Below, in pieces: positions 1 through 10,178 of a stretch of 49,593 nt of DNA. The stretch lies in the NCBI GenBank assembly GCA_902558545.1, contig CACEEJ010000006.1, positions 1 to 49,593 of the forward strand, read 5' to 3'. Origin of the DNA: an uncultured Pelagibacteraceae bacterium. Its GTDB lineage: Bacteria > Pseudomonadota > Alphaproteobacteria > Pelagibacterales > Pelagibacteraceae. The notes below the pieces were generated by a model. It saw nothing but the letters and a program-made list of their open reading frames with translations, ran no database searches and was not told where the DNA came from. Made by a program: the position numbers and the translations under genes. Within the stretch, counting starts at the first letter, position 1; the number at the start of each line of letters is the position of its first letter.

Positions 1-63
1 ACTTTTTCATTTGCTGGTTACAATATTAGATTTCTTCATTAATAGATATAGCTTATTACAATT

Positions 64-711
64 ATGTTTTTAAAAATAAAAAAAATTCCAAAAGTAAAAT
101 GGAGCTCAGAAAAACCATTTAATTTTAAACCAAAGTTTTCTACATTTTTTTTCTTATGTTTTGGTTTGTCTTTATTTGGATTGGGTGAAGGACTGTTAAT
201 TGTTTCATTTACAGGAGCCTCTCCTTGGAGTGTTTTAGCCCAAGGTATTTCCTTAAATGTTAATTTAAGTATTGGAACTATCACATTATTAATAAGTATT
301 GCTGTTTTAATTTTATGGATCCCTCTTGGGCAAAAACCAGGGATGGGTACAATATTTAATGCATTGATAATTGCAATTATGATTGATCTTTGCATTAAAT
401 ATGTTCCAACACCATCAAATTTTATTTATCAATTATTATTAGCTGTAATTTCTGTGATCATGGTTGGAATAGGTGGCGGTATATATTTGGTATCTAATTT
501 AGGAGCCGGTCCTAGAGATGGATTAATGATAGGATTACAAAAATTAACTAATTTTCCTATAGCTGTTGTAAGAGGAACATTAGAAATTTCAGTTGTTAGT
601 ATTGGGTGGTATTTAGGAGGAACAGTTGGGGTTGGAACTTTATTATTTGCTTTTGGCATAGGTCCTTGTGTTGCTTTAGGACTTTATTTAGTTGATAAAA
701 CTTTTGATTAG
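64..711 (+). CDS. YczE/YitT-like integral membrane protein
   Basis: A 215-residue polytopic membrane protein. After a short basic N-terminus (K-rich, residues 1-20) it is almost entirely hydrophobic, with roughly five to six membrane segments. Glycine-rich turns such as GLGEG, FTGASPWSVLAQG and GIGGGIYLVSNLGAGPRDGLM match what I know of the YczE/YyaS/YitT family, in which an internal duplication gives two similar 'GA.P.D.L' loops. The biochemical role of this family is not established; transport is often assumed. The ATG at 64 is the first in frame. The gene is convergent with typA and overlaps its stop region by 4 nt. Confident it is a gene, moderately confident of the family, no function claimed. 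Confidence 0.8.
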   Translation: MFLKIKKIPKVKWSSEKPFNFKPKFSTFFFLCFGLSLFGLGEGLLIVSFTGASPWSVLAQGISLNVNLSIGTITLLISIAVLILWIPLGQKPGMGTIFNALIIAIMIDLCIKYVPTPSNFIYQLLLAVISVIMVGIGGGIYLVSNLGAGPRDGLMIGLQKLTNFPIAVVRGTLEISVVSIGWYLGGTVGVGTLLFAFGIGPCVALGLYLVDKTFD

Positions 712-2534
712 GCTGCAGCTATAGCTTTTTCGCTTTTTTTTCTTTCGTGTGGATCAAGAATTGCTTTTCTTAATCTGCATGAGTCTGGTGTTATCTCTAA
801 AGCTTCATCTGTATTAAGCATACTTAATTGTTCTGCAATTGACATCTTTCTTACTGGTGTAAGAACAACATTCTCATCAGTACCTTGAGTTCTCATATTA
901 GTCAATTTTTTACCCTTCATTACATTAATAATCATATCACCTGGTTTAGGTGAAAGACCAACTATCATTCCAGGATAAACAGAGTCATTATGTGTAACAA
1001 ACATTTCTCCTCGTGCCTGTAAGTTAAAGATAGCAAATGCAACAGCTTTTCCTTGCTCCATTGAGATTAATGCTCCATTTCTTCTACCTTCCATCTCTCC
1101 TTCAAAAGGACCATAGCTATGGAATATTCTGTTGATCACTCCATTTCCTTTTGTAAGTGTAAGAAATCTACTTGTGTAGCCCATTAAACCTCTAGTAGGC
1201 GCATGAAAAATTAATCTTTTTTTGTTAGTTCCAGTATCTTTTAGTTCTATTAGTTTACCTTTTCTTCTGTTCATTGAGTCAATTACTTTTGATGAATGTT
1301 CTTCATCAAGATCCATAGTAATTTCTTCAATTGGCTCAAGTTTGTTTCCACTTTCATCAGTTTTATATAAAACTTTTGGAGGACTAACTGTCATTTCAAA
1401 ACCTTCTCTTCTCATTTGAGTTAAAAGAATTTCCAACATCAACTCACCTCTACCACTAACAACAAAAGAGTCTTTTCCCTCGTTTTCAGAAAATGTAATT
1501 CCAACATTATTTTGTGCCTCTTGAACCAATCTATCTCTTATTTGGGTGCTGGTAAGTCTTTTACCTTCAGTTCCAGCTAAGGGCGAAGTATTTACAGTAA
1601 TTGTAATTGACATTGTAGGAGGATCTATTGGTGTCGCAGGGATTGGCTCATTTACCCCTAGATCACATATCGTATCAGCAACATTTGCTTTTTCTAACCC
1701 GGCTACAACTACGATATCCCCAGCCTCGCCAACATCTATTGGAACTTTTTTTGTCCCTTCATATCTAAAAATTTTTGTTAATTTTCCTTCATCAACTTTT
1801 TCACCATTTAAATTGATTGCTTTTATAGATTGATTAGCTTTAGCAGTTCCCTGTGCAATTCTTCCAACTAAACTTCTTCCTAAAAAACTATCTGCATAAA
1901 GTAGCGTTGACAACATTGCAAAAGGTTTATTTTTATCAAGTTCAGCAGGTTTTACATGATCAACAATTAAATCTAACAAAGGGTTTAAATTTTCTCTTGG
2001 GCCATCAACTTCATGATCAGCCCAACCTGATCTTCCACTTGCATACAGAACTGGAAAATCTAATTGTTCTTCATTTGCATCTAAGCTAACAAACAAATCA
2101 AATGTTTCATCCAAAACTTCATTAGCTCTTTGATCAGCTTTATCTAATTTATTAATAACAACAATTGGCTTTAATCCTTGTTTAAGAGCTTTGGATAATA
2201 CAAATTTTGTTTGAGGCATAACACCTTCTGCAGAGTCAATTAATAACAAGGCTCCATCTGCCATACTTAAAACTCTTTCAACTTCAGCAGCAAAATCTCT
2301 GTGGCCTGGAGTATCGATTATATTTATTCTTGAATTATTCCAATTAATTGAAGCAGGTTTAGCTAAAATTGTAATTCCTCTTTCTTTTTCAAGTTCTCCT
2401 GAGTCCATTAATCTTTCATCAACAACTTCATTATCCCTAAATGAACCACTTTGTTTCATTAAATTATCAATTAAAGTTGTCTTACCATGATCAACATGGG
2501 CGATGATTGTGATGTTTCTGATATTATTACTCAT
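708..2534 (-). CDS. typA: Ribosome-associated translational GTPase TypA/BipA
   Basis: A full-length 608-residue TypA/BipA GTPase of the EF-G/LepA superfamily. Visible GTPase motifs are G1 AHVDHGKTT (12-20), the switch region ERGITILAK (51-59), DTPGH (74-78) and NKLD (128-131). The beta-barrel and EF-G-like domains follow, and the C-terminal TypA-specific region contains GLMGYTSRFLT and a lysine-rich end. The family binds ribosomes and assists 50S assembly and stress or cold adaptation. The ATG at 2534 is followed immediately by the G-domain, so the start is secure. It is transcribed away from groEL and is preceded by a possible 38-residue gene 85 nt upstream. Its 3' end overlaps the convergent membrane-protein gene by 4 nt. 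Confidence 0.97.
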   Translation of the reverse strand: MSNNIRNITIIAHVDHGKTTLIDNLMKQSGSFRDNEVVDERLMDSGELEKERGITILAKPASINWNNSRINIIDTPGHRDFAAEVERVLSMADGALLLIDSAEGVMPQTKFVLSKALKQGLKPIVVINKLDKADQRANEVLDETFDLFVSLDANEEQLDFPVLYASGRSGWADHEVDGPRENLNPLLDLIVDHVKPAELDKNKPFAMLSTLLYADSFLGRSLVGRIAQGTAKANQSIKAINLNGEKVDEGKLTKIFRYEGTKKVPIDVGEAGDIVVVAGLEKANVADTICDLGVNEPIPATPIDPPTMSITITVNTSPLAGTEGKRLTSTQIRDRLVQEAQNNVGITFSENEGKDSFVVSGRGELMLEILLTQMRREGFEMTVSPPKVLYKTDESGNKLEPIEEITMDLDEEHSSKVIDSMNRRKGKLIELKDTGTNKKRLIFHAPTRGLMGYTSRFLTLTKGNGVINRIFHSYGPFEGEMEGRRNGALISMEQGKAVAFAIFNLQARGEMFVTHNDSVYPGMIVGLSPKPGDMIINVMKGKKLTNMRTQGTDENVVLTPVRKMSIAEQLSMLNTDEALEITPDSCRLRKAILDPHERKKSEKAIAAA

Positions 2535-2619
2535 AAATTCTGGCTCTTATACATATTTAAAAGGATATTAAAACTCAAAAAAACTCATAACTGGCTTGAA
2601 TAATTTTCAAAATTCAGGA

Positions 2620-2736
2620 TTAATTTGTCTTTTTTTGCTTATCTTTTTTAAGTTTTCTTTTTTCTTTAAAGCTCAATTTAGGTTTTTTTTTAACACTAGA
2701 GTCTTTAAATGATTTACCACTATATCTTTTTGACAT
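2620..2736 (-). CDS. Possible small basic protein (38 aa)
   Basis: An open frame of 38 codons between the groEL terminator and typA, on their strand. It starts at ATG 2736 and stops at TAA 2622-2620; an in-frame TGA lies 15 nt upstream of the ATG, so the N-terminus is fixed if it is real. The product begins MSKRYSGKSF and is dominated by lysine and arginine (about 17 of 38), with a helical-looking tail rich in K/E/R, as in small nucleic-acid- or ribosome-binding proteins. I see no good Shine-Dalgarno sequence. I do not recognise a family. In such a compact genome a 270-base gap holding one clean frame favours a gene, but A-rich DNA encodes lysine by chance. Confidence 0.4.
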   Translation of the reverse strand: MSKRYSGKSFKDSSVKKKPKLSFKEKRKLKKDKQKKTN

Positions 2737-2755
2737 GATTAAATTTCACACAAAA

Positions 2756-2781
2756 AAAAGGCCATCTTGAGATGGCCTTTT
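2756..2781 (-). terminator. Rho-independent terminator of groESL
   Basis: A perfect 11-bp inverted repeat (AAAAGGCCATC / GATGGCCTTTT) around a TTGA loop, followed on the minus strand by a run of eight T (plus-strand A 2752-2759). It begins 25 nt after the groEL stop codon. The G+C-rich stem core is conspicuous in this A+T-rich window, and this is the only clear intrinsic terminator I found here. The A-tract on the other flank could make it bidirectional. Confidence 0.9.
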
Positions 2782-2805
2782 AAAATTTTTTAAGAAAATG
2801 AGGGA

Positions 2806-4479
<1,674 letters not shown>

Positions 4480-4489
4480 TTAATTTAAA

Positions 4490-4780
4490 TTACTTACCTG
4501 AAATACCCATAATGTCTGACTCTTTCATTATGCTGTATTCTTTACCATTAATTTTAACTTCAGTTCCTGACCATTTGCCAAATAATACTTTATCACCAAC
4601 TTTAACATCCATTGGAATTATTTTTCCATCTTCAGTTTTTGCTCCACCACCTACAGCAACCACTTTACCTTCTTGAGGTTTTTCTTGAGCTGAATCTGGT
4701 ATGATTATTCCACCAGCGGTTTTTTCACTGCTGTCTAATACTTCGATTAGTACTCTATCGTGTAACGGTTTAAACTTCAT
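4490..4780 (-). CDS. groS: 10-kDa co-chaperonin GroES
   Basis: A 96-residue GroES with the typical start [14 protein letters not shown], the mobile loop near [19 protein letters not shown] (about residues 17-35), the VVAVGGGA strand and the C-terminal [12 protein letters not shown] start it at ATG 4780 rather than at an in-frame ATG 39 nt upstream, because the upstream extension is not part of the family and AAAGGAGAA sits just before 4780. GroES forms the heptameric lid of GroEL. It is the first gene of the groES-groEL operon. Confidence 0.98.
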   Translation of the reverse strand: MKFKPLHDRVLIEVLDSSEKTAGGIIIPDSAQEKPQEGKVVAVGGGAKTEDGKIIPMDVKVGDKVLFGKWSGTEVKINGKEYSIMKESDIMGISGK

Positions 4781-4817
4781 AAATTCTCCTTTAAAAAACT
4801 TTATAAATATGAGCTTC

Positions 4818-4845
4818 ATATAGATATTTCGTCGACTATTTCAAG
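4818..4845 (-). promoter_or_regulatory. Heat-shock (RpoH-type) promoter of groESL
   Basis: Read on the minus strand, CTTG (4845-4842) is followed by exactly 17 nt and then TCTATAT (4824-4818). The alphaproteobacterial sigma-32 consensus as I recall it is CTTG, 17-18 nt, CYTATNT; the match is 4/4 and 6/7. The -10 element ends 37 nt before the groES ATG. No CIRCE inverted repeat is present, so control by RpoH rather than HrcA is the simpler reading. The promoter assignment is inference from sequence alone. Confidence 0.55.
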
Positions 4846-4911
4846 ATTAGAAACTGTTAGAATTTGAAAAGTGCTAGTAAAATCTGGAATTTGTGGTTTA
4901 TACCTTAGAAT

Positions 4912-5730
4912 ATGACCAAAAATTTAGATTTAAATGGCTTACAATCAATTGCTGATAATTATGATCTTTTTTATATAGACTTATGGGGTGTTGTTCATAA
5001 TGGGGTCAATCTTCATGAAGAAGCAATAGCTGTTTTAAATGAGCTTTTAAAAAAAAAGAAAATGTTCGTACTTTTAACAAATGCACCACGACCAAATAAA
5101 ACTGTTCAAAATTTTTTAGAAAAGATGGGAATGGATAAATCACTCAGAGATCACGTATCTACCTCAGGAGAGGCAGCATTGAATTATTTGAAAAAATCTT
5201 ACGTATCTAAAAAGTTTTATCACATAGGTCCACCCAGAGATTTTGATTTATTTTATTTATTTGAGAAAAATAAGTGCGAAGATATTAGCGATAGCGAATA
5301 TTTATTGTGTACAGGGTTATTTGATGATCATGATAAGGATTTAAAATTTTATAAAAATTTACTTGAAAAACATATTACTAAAAAAATGATTTGTACAAAT
5401 CCTGATTTAATTGTTGATCGTGGTGAAGTTAGAGAGCTATGTGCGGGTTCTGTTGCAATGGTTTTTGAAAAAATGGGTGGAGAAGTCATATATTTTGGAA
5501 AACCACATCCAGAGGTTTATAATCAGTCAATTGACAATAAAAATAAAAAAATATTAGCAATTGGTGATAATTTAAATACTGATATCAGAGGCGCAAATCT
5601 TTTAAATTATGACTCTTTGTTAATTAGCAACGGGATACATAGAGAAGAAATTAAAAATAAAGGCATTCAAGATGTCGCAAAAGAGTATGAAGCAATAGTT
5701 GATTACATTCAGTCCGATTTAAAATGGTGA
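4912..5730 (+). CDS. HAD-superfamily subclass IIA hydrolase
   Basis: A 272-residue HAD phosphatase. Motif I is DLWGVVHNG (catalytic Asp about residue 23), motif II is LLTNAPRP, and the late motif is GKPHPEVY followed by IGDNLNTDIRGA, which supplies the Mg-binding aspartates. The arrangement, with a large cap between motifs II and III, is that of the NagD-like class IIA group; the WGV variant fits an alphaproteobacterial subgroup usually annotated as a sugar-phosphatase-like hydrolase of unknown substrate. It is divergent from groES with about 130 nt between them and overlaps ribF by 7 nt, so it is probably the first gene of the run leading to pgi. Substrate not predictable from sequence. Confidence 0.9.
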   Translation: MTKNLDLNGLQSIADNYDLFYIDLWGVVHNGVNLHEEAIAVLNELLKKKKMFVLLTNAPRPNKTVQNFLEKMGMDKSLRDHVSTSGEAALNYLKKSYVSKKFYHIGPPRDFDLFYLFEKNKCEDISDSEYLLCTGLFDDHDKDLKFYKNLLEKHITKKMICTNPDLIVDRGEVRELCAGSVAMVFEKMGGEVIYFGKPHPEVYNQSIDNKNKKILAIGDNLNTDIRGANLLNYDSLLISNGIHREEIKNKGIQDVAKEYEAIVDYIQSDLKW

Positions 5731-6647
5731 AACATTATACAAATTTTAATATTAAAAAATTACACAGAGGATCAATTATTTTAATAGGTAATTTTGATGG
5801 TTTACATATGGGTCATCAAAAATTATTTCAATTTGCACAGTCATATAAGAAAAAATATAATTTAAAGATTGGTGTTGTAAATTTTGATCCAATGCCAAAA
5901 ATGTTTTTTAATAAAAAATTAAAAAATTTTAGACTTTCTAATATTGATCAAAAAATTAAGTTACTTAGTAATTTAAAAGTAGATTTTGTTATTACAAAAA
6001 AGTTTGATAAAAAATTTTCAAAAACTAAAGCAATTAATTTTATTATTCAAATTTTAAATAAAAAATTGAGCTCTAAATTTATTTTTGTTAGTAACAATTT
6101 TAGATTTGGAAACAAAAGAGAAGGAAATGTTAATTTATTAAAAAAATATGAGAAATTATTTAATTACAAAGTTGTTAAACCAGAACCATTAGTAAAAAGT
6201 AAAAAAACTGTATCTTCAACTTTAATAAGAAATTTATTAGAAAAAGGTTTTTTAGATAAAGCCAATAATCTTTTGAATAGAAATTGGACGATTCAAGGAA
6301 TTGTTAAAAAAGGAAGACAAATAGGAAAAAAAATTGGCTTTCCAACATGTAATATTGACATACAGGATTATGTACTAGCAAAACCAGGAGTATATGCCGT
6401 TAAGGTTTTGAGAAAAAATAGCGACAAATATCTTAAAGGAATTGCTAATCTTGGATATAGACCGACATTTAATCAAAAAAAAATATTATTAGAAGTTCAT
6501 TTATTTAATTTTTCTGGAAATCTTTATAATAAACTTTTATCAGTAGAGTTTTTAAAGTTTATAAGGAAAGAAAAAAAATTTAATAATATTAATCAATTAA
6601 GAGCTCAAATTAAAAAAGATTTAAATATTGCAAAAAAGGCTAAATGA
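5724..6647 (+). CDS. ribF: Bifunctional riboflavin kinase / FAD synthetase
   Basis: A 307-residue RibF of normal length. The N-terminal FMN adenylyltransferase domain carries IGNFDGLHMGHQ (21-32) and SSTLIRNLLEKG. The C-terminal riboflavin kinase domain carries GRQIGKKIGFPTCNI, KPGVYAV and GIANLGYRPTF. It converts riboflavin to FMN and FAD in the cytoplasm. It starts inside the last codons of the HAD gene (ATG 5724) and ends in an ATGA overlap with ileS, so the three genes are very likely translationally coupled. Flavin demand nearby includes the FAD-dependent crtI, crtY and monooxygenase products, but no direct link is implied. Confidence 0.97.
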   Translation: MVKHYTNFNIKKLHRGSIILIGNFDGLHMGHQKLFQFAQSYKKKYNLKIGVVNFDPMPKMFFNKKLKNFRLSNIDQKIKLLSNLKVDFVITKKFDKKFSKTKAINFIIQILNKKLSSKFIFVSNNFRFGNKREGNVNLLKKYEKLFNYKVVKPEPLVKSKKTVSSTLIRNLLEKGFLDKANNLLNRNWTIQGIVKKGRQIGKKIGFPTCNIDIQDYVLAKPGVYAVKVLRKNSDKYLKGIANLGYRPTFNQKKILLEVHLFNFSGNLYNKLLSVEFLKFIRKEKKFNNINQLRAQIKKDLNIAKKAK

Positions 6648-9358
6648 CTAAATCACAAATAAATCTCCCAAAAACAGCTTTTTCCATGAAAGCCAACCTG
6701 CCTACTAGAGAACCAGATATTCTTGAATATTGGAAAAAAATAAATCTTTATGATGAATTAAGAAATCAAAGCAAAGGAAGAAAAAAATTTGTCCTACATG
6801 ATGGCCCTCCGTATGCAAACGGAAATATTCACATGGGAACAGCTCTAAATAAAATTCTTAAAGATATAATCGTAAAATTTCATCAAATGGATGGAAAAGA
6901 CTCTATTTATGTTCCGGGCTGGGATTGTCATGGCCTGCCGATTGAGTGGAAAATTGAGGAACAGTATAAAAAAAATAAAAAAAATAAAAATGAAGTTCCA
7001 ATAGTTGAGTTTAGAAAAGAATGTAGAACATTTGCTGAGAAATGGATTGAAGTTCACAAAAGTCAATTTAAAAGATTAGGTGTTGTTGGGGATTGGGAAA
7101 ATTATTATTCCACAATGAGCTTTGATGCAGAAGCACAAATAGTTAGAGAGCTTGGTAAATTCTTAAAAGAAGGAAGTTTATATAGAGGTTTTAAACCTGT
7201 GTTATGGTCAACAGTTGAGAAAACTGCACTTGCAGATGCTGAAGTAGAATATCAAGATCATAAATCAGATACAATTTACGCATTGTTTAAAGTTAAATCA
7301 TCTAACTTAAAAGATTTAGTTGGAAGTGAAATAGTTATTTGGACAACAACTCCATGGACGATACCAGCTAATAAAGCCTTAGCATATAACGAGTCTCTTG
7401 ATTATACAATATTAGAAATAAATGATGAAGGTGATTTTAAAAATAGAAAAATTGTTATTGCAGACGCTCTGCTAGAATCAGCTGTTAAAGAGTGTAAACT
7501 AAAAAATTTCAAAAAAATTCATACCTTTAAAGGAAAAGAATTTAATAATACTATTTGTAGTCACCCTTTTTTAAATCTTGGTTACGATCATAATATCCCA
7601 ATGCTTGAGGCTAGATTTGTAACTACTGATCAAGGAACCGGAATAGTTCACTGCGCACCAAGTCACGGACCTGATGACTTTAATCTTTGTTTGAACAACG
7701 ATATTAAAGCGATAGAAACAGTTGATGGAGATGGAAAATATACGAATAATGTAAAATTGTTTGAAGGAATTCATATTTTTAAAGCAAATCCTATTGTAAT
7801 TGAAAAACTTAGAGAACAAAAAAATTTATTATTTAATGGTGAGTTAGTACATTCTTATCCACACTCATGGAGATCTAAGGCTCCACTTGTTCATAGAGCT
7901 ACTCCACAATGGTTTATTTCAATGGAAAGTCACAAATTAAGAAACAAAGCATTAAAAGCTATTGATGAAACCACTTTTTATCCAAGCAAAGGTAAAGAAA
8001 GATTAAAATCAATGATTGAAACAAGACCTGATTGGTGTGTTTCAAGACAAAGAGTTTGGGGTGTGCCTCTTCCAATCTTTATTAATAAAAAAACAAAAGA
8101 AATTTTAGTAGATGATGATGTCACAGAAAATATTGCTTCAATTTATGAAAAAGAAGGTTCAGATTGTTGGTTTTCAGATGATCCACAAAGATTTTTAGGA
8201 GCAAAATATAAAGCTCAAGATTATGAAAAATTGAGTGATATAGTTGAGGTTTGGTTCGATAGTGGCTCAACACATTCATTTGTATTAGAAAAAAGAGAGG
8301 ATTTAAAATGGCCGGCATCAATGTATTTAGAAGGTTCAGATCAACATAGGGGCTGGTTTCATTCATCTTTATTAGAATCTTGTGGAACCAGAGATAAAGC
8401 ACCTTTCGAGTCAATTTTATCTCATGGTTTTGTTGTAGATGGCAAAGGCCTAAAGATGTCAAAATCGCTGGGAAATGTAATAGCACCCGAAGATATTTTG
8501 AAAAAATATGGTGCTGATATTTTAAGAATTTGGGTAGCATCATCTAATTATGCTGAGGACTTAAGAATAGATTACTCCATTTTAGATCAACACGCAGAGT
8601 CTTATAGAAAAATTAGAAATACTTTTAGATATTTACTAGGAAATATTAATGATAAATATGAAACAATAAATTTTGATGAGCTAGATTTAGATAGTTTACC
8701 TGAGTTAGAACAGTTAATGTTACATAAAATTTATGTTTTAAATAATAATTTTAAAAAATATTTTAAAAATTATGATTTTCATAATTTATATAAAGAATTA
8801 TTAAATTTTTGCACTGTTGATTTATCTGCTTTTTATTTTGATATTAGAAAAGATAATCTTTATTGTGATCCTATAGATTCAGAAAAAAGAAAATCAACAA
8901 TTATACTTCTTAATGTAATTTTAAATGCACTGTTAAAATGGTTTGCTCCTATTTTATCTTTTACAACTGAAGAAATTTTTAAATTATTATTTAAAGATCA
9001 AAAAAGTATTCATCTTGAAAAATTTATAGAATTTCCTGACAAATTTAAAAATCAAAAACTTAGTGAAAAATGGATTGAGTTAATTAAAATCAGAAATATT
9101 TGCAACATAAGTATTGAGGAAAAAAGAGCTAATAAAGAAATTGGATCAAGCTTAGAGGCAGATTTAAAAATACAGCTTAGTCAAAAATTAAAAAATCTTA
9201 CAGAGAATACAGATTTTTCTGAACTTTGTATCACTTCTAAAGCAGAGGTTAATTACAAAAAAGATATCGAGACAACAGCAACTACCACTAAAGCAAAGGG
9301 ATCAAAGTGTCCAGTTTGTTGGAAAATAAGCGAAGGTCCTTGTCCAAGACACAGTTAA
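6644..9358 (+). CDS. ileS: Isoleucyl-tRNA synthetase
   Basis: A 904-residue class I aminoacyl-tRNA synthetase charging tRNA-Ile. The HIGH-type motif is in PYANGNIHMGTALNK (about 57-70; here H-M-G-T). The editing domain contains WTTTPWTIPANKAL and GTGIVHCAPSHGPDDF. The tryptophan-rich catalytic part contains WFDSGSTHSF and GSDQHRGWFHSSLLES. KMSKS is intact (KGLKMSKSLGN). The anticodon-binding domain is followed by a short zinc-knuckle-like end, KCPVCWKISEGPCPRHS, with three Cys and one His. Its 3' end overlaps the lspA start by 1 nt (TAATG). The ileS-lspA order is widespread in proteobacteria. Confidence 0.98.
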   Translation: MTKSQINLPKTAFSMKANLPTREPDILEYWKKINLYDELRNQSKGRKKFVLHDGPPYANGNIHMGTALNKILKDIIVKFHQMDGKDSIYVPGWDCHGLPIEWKIEEQYKKNKKNKNEVPIVEFRKECRTFAEKWIEVHKSQFKRLGVVGDWENYYSTMSFDAEAQIVRELGKFLKEGSLYRGFKPVLWSTVEKTALADAEVEYQDHKSDTIYALFKVKSSNLKDLVGSEIVIWTTTPWTIPANKALAYNESLDYTILEINDEGDFKNRKIVIADALLESAVKECKLKNFKKIHTFKGKEFNNTICSHPFLNLGYDHNIPMLEARFVTTDQGTGIVHCAPSHGPDDFNLCLNNDIKAIETVDGDGKYTNNVKLFEGIHIFKANPIVIEKLREQKNLLFNGELVHSYPHSWRSKAPLVHRATPQWFISMESHKLRNKALKAIDETTFYPSKGKERLKSMIETRPDWCVSRQRVWGVPLPIFINKKTKEILVDDDVTENIASIYEKEGSDCWFSDDPQRFLGAKYKAQDYEKLSDIVEVWFDSGSTHSFVLEKREDLKWPASMYLEGSDQHRGWFHSSLLESCGTRDKAPFESILSHGFVVDGKGLKMSKSLGNVIAPEDILKKYGADILRIWVASSNYAEDLRIDYSILDQHAESYRKIRNTFRYLLGNINDKYETINFDELDLDSLPELEQLMLHKIYVLNNNFKKYFKNYDFHNLYKELLNFCTVDLSAFYFDIRKDNLYCDPIDSEKRKSTIILLNVILNALLKWFAPILSFTTEEIFKLLFKDQKSIHLEKFIEFPDKFKNQKLSEKWIELIKIRNICNISIEEKRANKEIGSSLEADLKIQLSQKLKNLTENTDFSELCITSKAEVNYKKDIETTATTTKAKGSKCPVCWKISEGPCPRHS

Positions 9359-9858
9359 TGATTTTAAAAAATTTAAACAAAAGTTTTTTAATTAACTTAG
9401 TCCTAATTTTTTTAATTTTTATATTAGATAGAATTTCTAAAATTTATGTAATTTATCTAGATAAAGAATTTTTTGGATCAGAAATATTATCTTCAAAATT
9501 TTTGAATATACGTTTAATTTGGAATGAGGGAATTGCATTTGGTTTACTTTCTTTTAATCAAAATAGTTTATACAATCTTGTTTCATTTTTAATATTTCTA
9601 ATCATTACAGTAATTTTTTTTATGATTTTAAAAAGTGAGAGATTAAAAAAATATTCGCTATTAATGATTTTAGGTGGGGCATTAGGGAATTTTTTTGATA
9701 GAGTTTTTTATAAATCTGTTCCAGATTTTATAGATTTACATATAGGGAATTTTCATTGGTTTATTTTTAATATTGCAGACATATTTATAACTCTTGGTGT
9801 TATTTTTATGATATTTTTAGAATTTACTGATATGAATTATAAAAAAAAAAACTCATGA
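9358..9858 (+). CDS. lspA: Lipoprotein signal peptidase (signal peptidase II)
   Basis: A 166-residue inner-membrane aspartyl protease with four hydrophobic segments. The catalytic Asp motifs are GNFFDR and FNIADIF near the C-terminus, the expected pair. It removes signal peptides from diacylglyceryl-modified prolipoproteins; the very next gene encodes such a lipoprotein. I start it at ATG 9358, which shares an A with the ileS stop; a longer in-frame extension inside ileS would add 17 hydrophilic residues foreign to the family. The C-terminus ends in an 11-A run encoding YKKKN, still in frame, and overlaps the next gene as ATGA. Confidence 0.97.
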   Translation: MILKNLNKSFLINLVLIFLIFILDRISKIYVIYLDKEFFGSEILSSKFLNIRLIWNEGIAFGLLSFNQNSLYNLVSFLIFLIITVIFFMILKSERLKKYSLLMILGGALGNFFDRVFYKSVPDFIDLHIGNFHWFIFNIADIFITLGVIFMIFLEFTDMNYKKKNS

Positions 9859-10178
9859 AAGTTTTAAATATTCCTCTAATATTAATTTTAGCTTCACTTA
9901 TTTCCTCGTGCGGCACTGTTAAAGACGCATTTACTAATCAAAAAAAAAATAGCAGTGACGAATTTTTAGTAGAAAAAAAATCCCCATTATCAATGCCGCC
10001 TGATTATAAAGAGTTGCCAGTTCCAAAAACATCGCAAAATCAAAGTGAAAATGATGATAAAAAAATAAAAAGTTTAATTACAAATAATGACAACATTGAA
10101 GATCAAAATACTAAAAACTCGAATAATCAAAGCCAAGATTTTGAACAAACCATCTTAGAAAAAATAAAACAGAATTAA
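9855..10178 (+). CDS. Small lipoprotein, DUF3035 / BamF-like
   Basis: A 107-residue predicted outer-membrane lipoprotein. The signal peptide MKVLNIPLILILASLISSCG ends in the lipobox LISSC, so the mature protein starts at Cys19. The segment DEFLVEKKSPLSMPPDY followed by LPVPK is the hallmark of the alphaproteobacterial DUF3035 family; a member in Caulobacter has been described as the Bam-complex subunit BamF. The rest is low-complexity N/Q/K-rich sequence without predicted fold. It directly follows lspA (ATGA overlap), as in other alphaproteobacteria, and overlaps pgi by 1 nt. A role in beta-barrel assembly is inferred from the family only. Confidence 0.85.
   Translation: MKVLNIPLILILASLISSCGTVKDAFTNQKKNSSDEFLVEKKSPLSMPPDYKELPVPKTSQNQSENDDKKIKSLITNNDNIEDQNTKNSNNQSQDFEQTILEKIKQN

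Noticed and set aside
1..10. Start of a divergent minus-strand gene (ATG AAA AAG)
   Set aside because: Only three codons are inside the window, so it cannot be supported as a gene.
4846..4880. CIRCE-like GTGCTA near the groES upstream region
   Set aside because: Only half of an inverted repeat (GTGCTA) is present; the matching TTAGCACTC arm at 9-nt spacing is missing.
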